Shown here piece by piece: positions 54,470-64,000 of a stretch of DNA of 64,000 nucleotides. Position 1 is the first letter of the stretch, and each line of letters starts with the position of its first letter. A program made the translations under genes and the position numbers. The stretch is from Prorocentrum cordatum. Its lineage: Eukaryota; Sar; Dinophyceae; Prorocentrales; Prorocentraceae. The stretch is taken from positions 101,709-165,708 of the forward strand of contig CAUYUJ010017630.1 of assembly GCA_963575745.1 (NCBI GenBank), written 5' to 3'. The notes beneath the pieces were generated by a model, which did not search any database, had not been told where the DNA came from, and was given only the letters and a program-made list of their open reading frames with translations.

Positions 54470-55275
54470 TCCGATGCAGCGGGGCCTAGAGCAGTTCGCG
54501 GTGGCGGACCTGGTCGCGACGGAGGCGCGCCTGGAGGCGGCCGCTCTCTGGCGGCGCGCGCCGAGGTCTTGGCGGGGGCGGCCGGGAGGGCGCGATCGGG
54601 AACGCCGCCGTAGTCGCGGCGCCGTCTCGTCGCCGAGGCGGATGTCGCCTCGGCCAAGGGGCAGGGGCAAAGCCTGCAGGTGGACTCGGACTCGGAGGTT
54701 CAGGAGATGCCCAAGGCCCCCCGCGCCCAGCAGGAGTCTGCCACGGTCTTAGATGCAGCGGGCCCCCAGTCAACCGCGACGCCGACGTGATTCTCGAAGA
54801 AGCTGCCCGCGGACAAGAGCCCGACCTGCGCCTGCGGGTCTACGGAGGCATCGGCACATTGGCCAACGCCGCGAAGCGCAGAGCGCGGGGGTCGACCAGG
54901 CGTCCACAGACTCGCCCGAGCAGGGCCGCAGCGACGGCGCCGCGCAGATGGATTCGGGGCGCAATTGTTTGCGGCAGAGGGAGGTGGGGAACAGGCCAGG
55001 AGACGGTGGTCACAACGAGCCAAGTTGCTGGAGCAACTACAGCAAAGCGAATGCCCGGATACATCCACAATGGCGAAGGTCTGCGGTCAGCACGGTGGAA
55101 GGTGGAGCCAGCTAGAGACAAAACCAAGTGCAGCACCGCAGAACGGCAGACCCAGGAGGGTCGGTCGAGATGGGGAGATGGGGCCGAAGGGCGATGGGGG
55201 ACGCGCTGGGGGTGCGGATGTTCGCGCGGGGCGAAGGAGCAGCGATCTCAACAGAGCATCCGCTGACGGCCATCT
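54470..55275 (+). pseudogene. Coiled-coil-rich coding relics in shifting frames
   Basis: Protein-like segments in different + frames follow each other: QRGLEQFAVADLVATEARLE (about 54475), GQSLQVDSDSEVQEMPKAPR (about 54665), ADVILEEAARGQEPDLRLRV (about 54785) and GEQARRRWSQRAKLLEQLQQ (about 54985). They suggest one frameshifted gene, perhaps the Gag or linker part of a retroelement. No family recognised. Confidence 0.3.
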
Positions 55276-55499
55276 CGCGGGGGGGCATGCCACAGCTGTT
55301 AGAGGCGCGGCAACTGCTCTAAGATATCATCTGCAACGGTCGCAGCTGGGCCATGAAGAGCGACGCTGCAAGTGATTGGGTGCGCGAGTTTTGGAGGATC
55401 GCCGCGTCCAGCCAGAAGTTGGCCGATCGACTGAGGCGCAGGCGCGCCCGAGATCGCGCGCTCCGCGACAGAGACTGGCCTGACAGAGGCGGGGGCCAC

Positions 55500-55996
55500 C
55501 GCCAGATACCCGTCGGCTATGCGCCACCAGTGGGGTGCGACGGTCATTGAGAACTGCGCGAAGGTATACTTCGAGGGCCAGGGGGCTTCCGCGACGAGCG
55601 AGGACACGTCGGAACCAACAAAAACCTTCGGCCGACAAGGGGGCCCATGATGAGATCGGCCTGCAAGTCGCGGGGGGTGTCAAGGCGGAGCTGATGAACA
55701 TCCACGTGGGCACGAAACACATTGGAAACAATGCGGTGCGGGCGTGCCTCACCCGCAAAGGAGCGTAGCCATGGGGCAGTAGGATGGCAGGCCAGCTGAC
55801 GTGTAGCATATGTGAAACGACCGCTGCTCAGGATCCCATTCCCGTCGGACAGGCCGCCGAGCCGCTCGGTGTCCTTCAGATCGACGGATTCGATTGGATC
55901 CACCCTGTGACTAATGTTCAAGCCAGAGGCACCATGATGGCCGACGAAGGGTCGGCCAAGAAGGTGCCCGTCATCCATGCGACGGCCCCGAGCTAG
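55500..55996 (+). pseudogene. Integrase-like relic (zinc finger and first catalytic Asp), Ty1/copia type
   Basis: About 55640-55770 reads EIGLQVAGGVKAELMNIHVG TKHIGNNAVRACLTRKGA, resembling the H..H half of a GAG-pre-integrase zinc finger. About 55784 onward, in a second frame, gives AGQLTCSICE (the CxxC half), then LQIDGFDWIHPVTNVQARGT and MMADEGSAKKVPV, which fits the start of an integrase core with the first catalytic Asp in QIDGFDW. A frameshift or stop lies between at about 55767, and the core ends at a TAG at 55994-55996. Upstream in yet another frame, NCAKVYFEGQGASATSED also looks coding. Confidence 0.5.
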
Positions 55997-56734
55997 GGTG
56001 GCACCGGAGAGGCGCCCGCGACGGCCGTGTGGGATTTTGTCACCAACGATTGGGTTCGGTGCTTCGAGCGACCTGTGCAAGTCTGGACCGACCCAGCTGT
56101 TGCATAGCGGCCAAAACAGCTCCATGAGGCGCCCCCAACCGCGGTGCCCAGTGGGAAATTAGACCCGCGGAAGCACGCCCAAAGCGTGGACGACTGGAGG
56201 TGGCCATCAATTTGATCATGTTTCGCCGCGACGAGGATGGCCATGACGTGCCCTGGAGTGCCGATCCAGGGGCTGTTCAGCTGGCGTGCAGCGGCCGGGG
56301 CTGAGATGCTGGGTGTCTGGCGCTCCCCCTGACGAAGTTGTTGTTTTCGGCCGGTTGCTACGACCCCTCGTTTCGGAGATGACGGGGGCCGCGGCGAAGC
56401 TGCAGGCGGAGGCCAGCCCAGGCGCGGGCCACCCGCTCGGTCGGTTGGTGCCTCGCCTTCCTCCTTTTTTTTTACGCGTCGTGCTGCGCGCGTGCTCCAC
56501 GTCGTGCCCCCTCGCTGGCCTCTTCCGGCCGCCCCCAGATCGAGCCCCCTGGGATCTCTGGGGGCGCGCTTCAGCTGCCACCTCGGGGCATCCGGGCATG
56601 GCGGCGCTGTCTCGCCCGAGAACTTAGCTGAGGCCGGCAGTGGCGGAGAAGGGCGGACACCGCCCGCATGGCCCACGCTTTTGCGTCAGGCGCGCTGCAT
56701 GATTTACTGCGTGCGCTCATGGACATCAGGGTTT

Positions 56735-57003
56735 CCTCCTCCTCCTCCTCCTTTTCCTCTCTTGTCCTGCCTCGCCATATTCCTCCCGACCTTGTCCCTC
56801 CTCCCTTCCCCCCCTCCCCCATCCTACCCCTCCTCCTCCTCCTCCTTCTCCTCCTCCTCCTCCTCTTCCGAATTGCTCCCTCGCCACTGCCCTCCCCCTC
56901 CGCCTCCACATCTCTTTCCCTTCTCCCTCCTCCTCCTCCTTCTCCTCCTCCTCCTCCTCCTCCTCCTCCTCCTCCTCCTCCCACTCCTCCTCTTCCTCCT
57001 CCC
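56735..57003. repeat. (CCT)n-rich region
   Basis: CTCCTCCTCCTTTTCCTC and CTCCTCCTCCTCC arrays with interruptions. Confidence 0.9.
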
Positions 57004-57326
57004 GCTCCCCGCGGCCAACTGGCTGATTTGTATCACAGGTGCATCCCGCACCGAAGGAGGGAAAACGCGCAGCCAGGGTGCCTCCCCCCACACCAGGTAT
57101 TTGGGGCCGCAGTGCCCCCCGACAGGGGCGATGGTGCATCAGTTGAGTTTGCGCAAGAAGAGATTTGTATTCACTTCTGCTGTGCAAGGTGCGTTTCCAT
57201 ATGGCCTCGCCCCGTGTCGCCCGCTGAGGCGCAGGAAACCCAGTTCGACACTGCGCTGCTAGGTTAACATCGTTGTATACCTGCTGGGGCAGCGTGTGAC
57301 TGTTTGGGGTACGCTCTACGGCTTGA

Positions 57327-57629
57327 GTGTCTCGTAGGGTATGGAAATTGATGAACATCGCCCCCTCCAGCAGCGAGCAGTTCATTGAGAGGCTTCGTTG
57401 GTATCGATCGATCGTTCGATGGCCCGACCAGCGCGTCCAGGTCATCGCCCTGCTGTTCTCTCAGTTTGGCTTCGAGTCGTACCCTGCCGTGGAGGGCGGC
57501 CGCCTGACCGAGCATGCTAACTCGTTCGAGATTCGGTTCGTCACGGAAGTTTGGAAAGTAGAGCCGCTCACAGACTACGAATATTGGAAACGTTCATGGG
57601 GGTGTTGGGAACATGCACGACTTTTTTGA
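57327..57629 (+). pseudogene. Coding relic, possibly LINE-derived
   Basis: The frame MNIAPSSSEQFIERLRWYRS, IVRWPDQRVQVIALLFSQFG, FESYPAVEGGRLTEHANSF is clearly protein-like and unlike the flanking repeats. The RLRWYRSIV...WPDQR pattern recalls a linker region in dinoflagellate retroelement ORFs, from memory and not firmly. Confidence 0.35.
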
Positions 57630-57959
57630 CGATGATCACGTCAATCTCAAGTTCTGGCCTTCTGGATGGCGTGCATCGTTACGAGTGTACCACGGTTGAC
57701 GTTGACATAAGCGGGGCGATGTTCTTGTCTCACGCCGCTATCATCGCACGCAAGACGCACGCGATCGGGGGGTCGCATGGTGAGTTCTCTTTCTGCGCCC
57801 GTTGTGTGGTTACCAATCAGTGCCCTGCGTGTTGGTCTAGCTTCGTTTTCCAGAAAACCGCCAAGGCCCATCTGTGTCGTGTTTTTCGCAGAGGGTTGTG
57901 TGCTGCTGAGACTGCTCATTCCATGCGTCCCGTGGTTTCTCCATAACTTGTGTGTCCAG

Positions 57960-58857
57960 TCTATGAGTTCGAACGCTTCGCCGATTCGGTCCAGCTCCAG
58001 GAGCACATGCGTGCGCGGCGTCTTCCTTTCGCCCCCGCCCGTGACGGCCAGGCCGATGTCCAGTTCACCCCGGCGGCCCAAGGGGGCCCTCCCCAAGCCC
58101 CAGGCCGAGGCCGAGCCAGAAGGCGCCCCAGCCGCCGGCACGGCGAAACCGCCCCGCAAGGGACTGCCCGCAGGCGAGGCAATGGGCTCGGCGCCAGACG
58201 CAGCTCCTGCATCAGGCGCGGGGGGGGGGGGGGAAAACCGCGCGGTGAAGGACATGGGCTTCAACAGGAGGCTAATCTGATCAACGCGCTCATCAAGCAA
58301 GCCTTCACGACGGCGCAGATGGTCAGATACCAGTGGACGGCGGGAGTGGGCACCTATGTCACGGGCGCGGACGCCCCCGAGACCGTCGCCGCTCGGGAGA
58401 GCGGGGCGACATATTCTCAGAAAGTCTAAGCCCGACGGAAAGGCCACACCAGCTGGGTCCTCCTCGCCTGCATCTTTCCGATGGCTTTCTCGTCCAGTTG
58501 CTCGAGCGTGGGCTCGCGATGGGGCAGCGGACGCACGGCGTGCTCAAAGACTGGCACACCAAGATGTTGTCGGAGGTGCAGCAGGAGGACCTGTACGACA
58601 TGCTACGGCTCTGCAGGGCGATGACATGTTTCGGCCAGAAGAAGCGCGCAGCGGGCATCTTGATGCGCGAGGTTCCCAAGGATAACGCATCGCCAGAGTC
58701 CGACAAGCAGCCGCTGCCTTCTCCCACTCTCTTCCGCAGCTTGCTCCAAAATGCTCTGCACGAGACGCGCGCGCGGCGGGCTTTGGGCGCGGCGCCGCCA
58801 GGAGCCATGGGGTATATACTTCAGAAAGCAGTCGACGGCAAGGCCGACAGGCAGTAG
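57960..58857 (+). pseudogene. Frameshifted gene of a repeated dinoflagellate family
   Basis: A Pro/Ala-rich N-terminal part (SSSPRRPKGALPKPQAEAEP to about 58270) shifts into a second frame (EANLINALIKQAFTTAQMVR to about 58425) and then a third (PHQLGPPRLHLSDGFLVQLL, LYDMLRLCRAMTCFGQKKRA), ending at TAG 58855-58857. Joined conceptually these resemble a widespread family of dinoflagellate hypothetical proteins (ALIK..FTTAQ ... HKLGPPHVW-like ... CR..K.F); I know no function. Two frameshifts over 900 bp indicate a pseudogene unless they are assembly errors. Confidence 0.5.
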
Positions 58858-59059
58858 TGAACGTCGCATAGTGTGGAGAGCTTTGCGCGCGATGCATGCG
58901 TTTCGCCCATGGCCGCTGTCGAATCCCAGTTTGCTTGGGCTCAATGTCGCCACCTTCGCGACCTGTCTGCCAAGGGCCCTTGAGGTTGCACCTCTGATGG
59001 TTCGTGGGTGCATCTGCAGGACAGGAGTGTCGGGGTGAGCTGGATCATTGAGAGGGTAA

Positions 59060-59300
59060 TGGCTGCTTATGTCCCGACGAATGGGTGGGCAGCGGCCGCT
59101 TCTTTTCGGCGGGTTGGGTCGGTAGTGGTTGCTTCCTTCCGTCAGTGGCCGCTTACACCCAGCGGATTGGGTGGGAAGTGGCGGCATTATTTCCAGATCG
59201 TGTGGGTCGTGGTGGCGTCAGTTCCAGTCCACTGGGTGGGTCGTTGCGGCAGCGTTCCCAGCTTGGTTGGGTAGTGGCAGCGTTGCTTCCAACGTGCTCG
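59060..59300. repeat. Degenerate 40-45-bp minisatellite
   Basis: GGGTGGGAAGTGGCGGCATT / GGGTCGGTAGTGGTTGCTTC / GGTTGGGTAGTGGCAGCGTT-type units, about five. Confidence 0.75.
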
Positions 59301-60024
59301 TGGGACTGCGTCGTCCGCTGCATCGTCACCGGGCTCTGCGACTCTTATTAATTGGGGCCCATGATCTGCGATGTGTACGTGTAGGCTCCGCGCTGTCTCC
59401 CACATTGCAGGAGGGCCCTTGAACACCCGTTACCTCATCGCTTGCTGGGTCCTTGGGGGGTCTTCCGCCGCTCCTGCTGCTGGCCCCTGCCATTCCCCGC
59501 TTCTTGCCTCGTGCCTCCTGGCCCCCTCGCTTGTCGTCGGCCCTAAGGGTTTCATTCGCGCAGCCGCCTGGCCAGTTTCCCCTCCTGTTTCGTGTCTCGC
59601 TCGTACCTGCCGCCTCGGTGAACGCGCCCCTGGGCCCAGCTGTTCGGTCCGTCAGGGCCCGCTGGGCGTTTCTCAATCCACGTGGCATCCGAATTTAGTC
59701 CGACGGGCGCTCTCTCATTATTGCTCCGTGTTGGCAGCCCGAAGTCGGAGCCTCTCGGATGTCGCGTTTCTCACCCATATCAGATTGGGTCGCTTGCAGT
59801 AGTTGCGGCGGTACTTGCCACAGCACCGCTGCCGCAGCCTGCCGCCGCTTTGCAGAGACAGGGCGAGAGCTGTCGTGCCTTATCTGATCTTGCCCCCCCG
59901 TCCTTCCTTCATGTAACTGCCTCCTCCCCATCGCCCCCCCAGGCCAGTCGCGGGCCGCGCGTTTCGATTGGCATCTCTTCGCCTTTTCATGATCACGGTT
60001 CTTAGAAGTTGTCAACCGTTTCGA

Positions 60025-60555
60025 ATATAGATGGCTGGCAGTTTTCAACATATGGCGTTCGCTTTAGCGCCGCGCACATTCGTTGTACACGTGTGCAGTT
60101 TATTCACGGATGGAGGGTGGGTAGTTATCGCACGGTGCTTCTCGCACTAGCGCCGCGCACAGTCGTTGTTCCAATGCAAGATGCAAGGTTCTCACATATG
60201 GATGGTTGGTGATTTCAGCATTCGGTTCTCGCTTTCACGCCGCGTACACCCGTTTCTGAACCACAGGCAGGAGATTTGCGGGTTGGTGGCGGCTCTTCTT
60301 CAAAATGTGACTCAAGTTTCAGTGCCGCGCATGTTCGTGAAACCAACATCGACAATATTTCACCGATTGAGGGCGGGCCGTTTTCACAACGTGGTTTTCA
60401 TTTTCGCACCGCGCGCATTCGTTTTAAGCATGCAGCGGCTTCGCGGATGGAGAGCGGGTGGTTTTCAACATGTGGTTCGTTCCAGTGCCGCGCACGTTGC
60501 CCCAGAAGTAGTGAACAGTTCACAGATGGAGGGCGGCTATTTCTAAACATGTAAT
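60025..60555. repeat. About 82-88-bp tandem repeat, six to seven units
   Basis: GATGGAGGGCGGGTGGTTTT CAACATGTGGTTCG followed by AGCGCCGCGCACATTCGTT recurs near 60030, 60111, 60199, 60363, 60446 and 60525 with strong divergence. Confidence 0.8.
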
Positions 60556-61079
60556 TCTTGCCTCAGCGTCGTGTGCATTCTTCCTGAAAGTTGCAAATGT
60601 GTCCCGCCTTCTCATGGGTAACGTATCAGACATGTTGTTCTGGGGTAGTTCAAGGTTGCCAAGGTGCAACATGTACAGTGATTCGAGGTGTCGACGTCTC
60701 ACGAATGACATTCGGGCGCGAGTCGGGATCGTCAAGACGCAACAATCAGGTATAATCGCGGCGTTGGAGCCCTGAGAATGTTGCTTTGGCAGAATTGACG
60801 ATTTTCGAGTGAATGTGTCTCCCAACCGGGCACTTCCTTCATGCTTGTAGGGGCCTGTTAAGGGGAACTTGGAGGGACAGTTTTTCCAACGTCGTTGATG
60901 GGTCTTGGGTTTGCGCAGGTCATCCATCCTTCTCCTGTTGCTCCTCCTCCCCCTTCGGCGGAGCGCGTGATGCAAAACCCCGCGGCGAGCAAGCAAGCTT
61001 CCCTCCTCCCCCTCCCTCCCTTTCCCTCCCCCCCCCTCCCTCCTGTGCACGGGGGGCTGAGCCAAGGGGTCCTGCCCCC

Positions 61080-61260
61080 GCTGCCGCTCCGAAGGCGGCT
61101 CGGCGCGGCCTACGAGGCGCTGAGCGCCGAGCACGACCAGTGGCGCGCGGACTGGCAGAGGCTGTCCGAGTTCGAGCGGAACCTCGCCAGGCGGGGCGCC
61201 CCGCGGAGGGGGCCCGCCTCGGGAGCCGAACGCCCCCAGAAGCCGGGGCAGGAGGAGGAG
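61080..61260 (+). CDS. Possible exon (coiled-coil-like), unrecognised
   Basis: The frame reads LGAAYEALSAEHDQWRADWQ RLSEFERNLARRGAPRRGP before dissolving into (GGA)n. Composition and heptad-like spacing are protein-like. No start, no family and no confirmed splice site. Confidence 0.25.
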
Positions 61261-61378
61261 GGAGGAGGGAGGAGGAGGAGGGAGGAGGGAGGAGGAGGGA
61301 GGAGGAGGAGGGAGGGAGGAGGAGGGATGAGGAGGAGGGAGGAGGGAGGAGGAGGGAGGAGGAGGGAGGAGGGGGGCA
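61250..61378. repeat. (GGA)n microsatellite
   Basis: GAGGAGGGAGGAGGAGGGAG-type array. Confidence 0.93.
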
Positions 61379-62321
61379 CTCTGCGGTGCAGGGTGCGGCA
61401 GGACAAGACGAGCATCGCAGCACGCTGCGGCCTGGGGCTGCAGGCTCGTCGGGCGTGCGACCGTCCCCTGAGATCCGATGCCCCGGTTTATCCAGGACGA
61501 CGAGGTTCCAGGGAATCCAGTTTTATTGCCCAGAGCCGGTGCTTCGTCTTGTGTTGCCTTTTGACGGCCCTGGGGCCCAGCGAGGGCCCCGCGAGGCCGA
61601 AGCCAGTGTGAGATCTCAGCATTGAGGTCTGGTGGCGTGGCGACGTCTTGGTTTACCAGAGTGAGCAGCGCCAAGAGTATTCGATATCCGATTTTCAAAA
61701 TTCAGGGGTCGAAGGTGCCCACTACGTGGGCGGACTTGCCTGGCTTGTGCGTTATTTGACAGGTCTACCCCAAGCCTTTGACTCCCGCCCTCTTCGTCCA
61801 TGAAGGACACAACTACGTTTGGGGGGGGCTTCAACCTCTACGCGTGTCTGTGGTGGCTGATTCTTCAAGTCAATCTGCGCGCGGCTCCCTGGCCCATCTG
61901 CTTTCGCCTCTTCTCTAGCCCGACGATTTTCACCGCTGGTTATGCGCGGGACTGGCGCTGCCGCGCTCACGCCTGAGTTGGCCCTGCGCCCTGATGCGTG
62001 CACGATGACCCACACTGCTGCCCGCGCCGTCTATTCCTCTGCCGCTGCTTGCGCTTCCTTTTTCGCAGGAACGCGGACCGTGTCCCGCCGCATTCTCTTT
62101 CTGGAGTGTCTTGCTGCACTCGCGCCGTTGGTCCAAGGCGAATGCTCGCCCGCGTCACCTTGGTCGTCTCTGGAAAGTGCGTGTGCGTGTGCTACATGTG
62201 TGTCTGTCTTCTGTGGCTTGGCCGCGCCGCTGCCTCCCTTTTCTTCGCTTCGCCCAGTGCCTTCGCCACTGGTCCTGGTCTGATCAACGCCCGCATCCTT
62301 TTGGTCCAGTGTGGAAGAAGG

Positions 62322-62577
62322 GTGTGTGTGTGTGTGTGTGTGTGTGCGTGCCACGTGGGTATCAAGTGTGCGGGTGCGCGTATCATGTGTGTGTGTGTGT
62401 GTGCTCACGCGCGTGCGTGGCGGAGAGCGCAGCCTTTTGCCGAGCGCATTTGTCATGAGCGCGCCTGCAGTTCGCGTCTGCGCGTCCCGCCCGTGCACAC
62501 CAGCGGCCGGTGCAACGCTGCGGGGTAAGGTGACAACAAATCGTGTGCGCGTGTGTCTGTGTGCGTGTGTGCGTGTG

Positions 62578-62612
<35 letters not shown>

Positions 62613-62860
62613 GAGTGTTTAGTGCGAGATTGCGTGTGTTCAAGCTCGTGCCTCTTCTTTAACTACTCGTGGTGCTCTGGGAGGTTTAGTGGGTTGCCGC
62701 ATCTTGCAAGCTGCGTTGACCTGCATGTGTCCCGCTTGTTTGGATCCTATCGGGACGCTTGCGCAACAGTTGTGTTGGTGTGTGTATGTGCGTGTGTGTG
62801 TGTATGTGTGTTTGTGTGCGCTTGTGCGTTCGTGCGATTGGTTCGGCGTTGCCATGATTC
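62322..62860. repeat. Three (GT)n tracts with (GA)n
   Basis: GTGTGTGTGTG at about 62322-62405, 62546-62625 (ending GAGAGAGAGA) and 62770-62830, alternating with mixed-sequence DNA. Confidence 0.9.
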
Positions 62861-63366
62861 TTTATAAAGCCAAAAAGCATCAAGAAGTTCGCGCCCTGTG
62901 CGTATTATGTCGCGACTGCGGTGCCACATCGCCCGCGGGAGAAGTAGCTCGTACGTTTGTACGTGCGCGCGGCTGTGCGCGCGGCTGTGGCTGTGCGCGT
63001 GCCGCGCGCGAGCTCGCACCGAGTGCAGTCGCGCCGAAGTATAAGATCGACGTCGGGTCGGGGAGGGTGCCCTAGTGTTCCTCGTGTCTGTTGGATGTTC
63101 TCGTGCACCCTGGGGAGGGCACCCTGGGATGTTGTGTGTTTGCTTTGGTCGACAGAGGGTCTCACGTTCTCGCGGGATGCTCTTTTGGGCCCGGCCCGAC
63201 TGTGCGCTCCCACGACGGCCCCGCGGCCCGCAGCCGGGCGGGGAGCGGGCGCGCCAGCTCATTGATGGGGGGGCGACGGGTGGGAAGGGCGGCGAGGGCT
63301 GCCGAACAAAAAGGGGCCCCTTTGGGGCCCCGTCGGCCTGCAGGGCCCAGCAGGCCGCGCTGCTCC

Positions 63367-63500
63367 GAGGACGACGACGCCGACGACGACGACGACGCCG
63401 ACGACGACGACGACGACGACGACGACGTCTACGAGGACGACGAGGACGACGACGAGGAGGACGACGACGACGAGGACGACGACGAGGACGACGACGAGCG
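63367..63500. repeat. (GAC)n microsatellite
   Basis: GACGACGACGCC triplets as in the 14.5-18.5 kb array, without the spacer units. Confidence 0.95.
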
Positions 63501-63639
63501 CCAGGCCGTGCTTCTCCGAGGGCGCGGCCGCGAGGCCCGCCTGCCTGCCCCCCGGGGGGCAGGGCCTGCCCCCCGGAGCGGGCACGGCGGGCCTCGCCCT
63601 CATCGCCGAGATGAGGCCCGCCGCTCGGCCGGGGCACCT

Positions 63640-63820
63640 CCATACCTCCCTCCCCCCTCCCCTTTCCTCCCTCAAAGCCTCCTCCCTCCTCCTCCGCCTC
63701 CTCCTCCCCCTCTCTCCTCCCTCCTCCTCCTCTCCTCCCTCCTCCTCTCTCCTCCTCTGCCCTCCGCCTCCCGCTCCCTCCCTCCCTCCCTCCCTCCTCC
63801 TCCTCCCTCCTCTCCCCGGC
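63640..63820. repeat. (CCT)n / (CCCT)n tract
   Basis: CTCCCTCCTCCTCC array, followed by a family M-like arm (GCGAGCGAGGGGGGGGGGAG) at 63865. Confidence 0.9.
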
Positions 63821-64000
63821 CGCGGGCCGCCACGGCCGCGGCCGCGGGAGCCGCTCTGCCCGCCGGCGAGCGAGGGGGGGGGGAGTGAGAAGGAGAAGTC
63901 TCAGAGGAGGAAAAGGTACCCATACCTCTACCCGTTCCTCGTTTTCCCCCTTTCTGGGCCTCCTCGGATCGGAGGCCCTCGTCGCCACCGCTGGATTCGC

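Noticed and set aside
57647-58447. 266-codon frame on the minus strand
   Set aside because: Shadow of the + strand relic at 57.96-58.86 kb, whose segments look more protein-like and continue beyond it.
1-64000. tRNA, rRNA or other structured RNA genes
   Set aside because: GGTTCGA-like strings (for example at 45765-45780) belong to a minisatellite; no cloverleaf or rRNA signature was seen by eye. A covariance-model scan would be needed to exclude them.
1-64000. Further spliced-leader relics
   Set aside because: I looked for TTTTGGCTCAAG and its complement and saw only the one at 5297-5309; partial strings such as TGAGCCAAGC at 18735 are too short.

Overview
The window looks like nuclear DNA of a GC-rich dinoflagellate; a Prorocentrum-like genome is my best guess, and that is inference. 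The evidence is a voltage-gated cation channel with C-terminal EF-hands split by long introns with GC donors, an intronless gene that still carries a 13-base relic of the dinoflagellate spliced leader, retroelement relics of the kind common in these genomes, and a very high load of microsatellites and small inverted-repeat elements.

Layout. 1.46-13.2 kb is one channel gene on the + strand, seen as four exons: S2-S6, a probable microexon for the end of S6, an EF-hand exon and a coiled-coil tail. Its 9.5 kb second intron holds an antisense, SL-tagged retrogene (3.8-5.3 kb), (CAT)n tracts and a 79/90-bp satellite. 13.2-46.7 kb has no gene I can name. It holds a 4 kb (GAC)n array, many (CCT)n/(GGA)n arrays, a perfect 323-bp tandem duplication, a 1.8 kb element bounded by inverted arrays, and at least twelve families of short dispersed repeats. 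46.9-47.7 kb is a broken LINE-type endonuclease. 48.0-49.0 kb is an 88-bp satellite. 51.6-58.9 kb carries + strand coding relics, including protease-like and integrase-like pieces of a Ty1/copia-type Pol and a frameshifted gene of an unnamed dinoflagellate family. 59-64 kb is mostly minisatellites and (GT)n, (GGA)n, (GAC)n and (CCT)n tracts.

The most interesting signal is a family of 15 short elements of about 140-182 bp. They have terminal inverted repeats beginning TTAAGTCGGGC and 8-bp target duplications, and one copy sits in a repeat whose uninterrupted paralogue is also present. All 15 lie in the same orientation. Every other orientable dispersed family is also on that one strand, which is the sense strand of the channel gene. 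A second family (3 copies) has about 32-bp inverted ends, 8-bp duplications and a (CCT)n array as its body. One-strand fixation suggests transcription-linked insertion or retention, such as intron-borne or introner-like elements, but consistent splice sites at the ends were not found.
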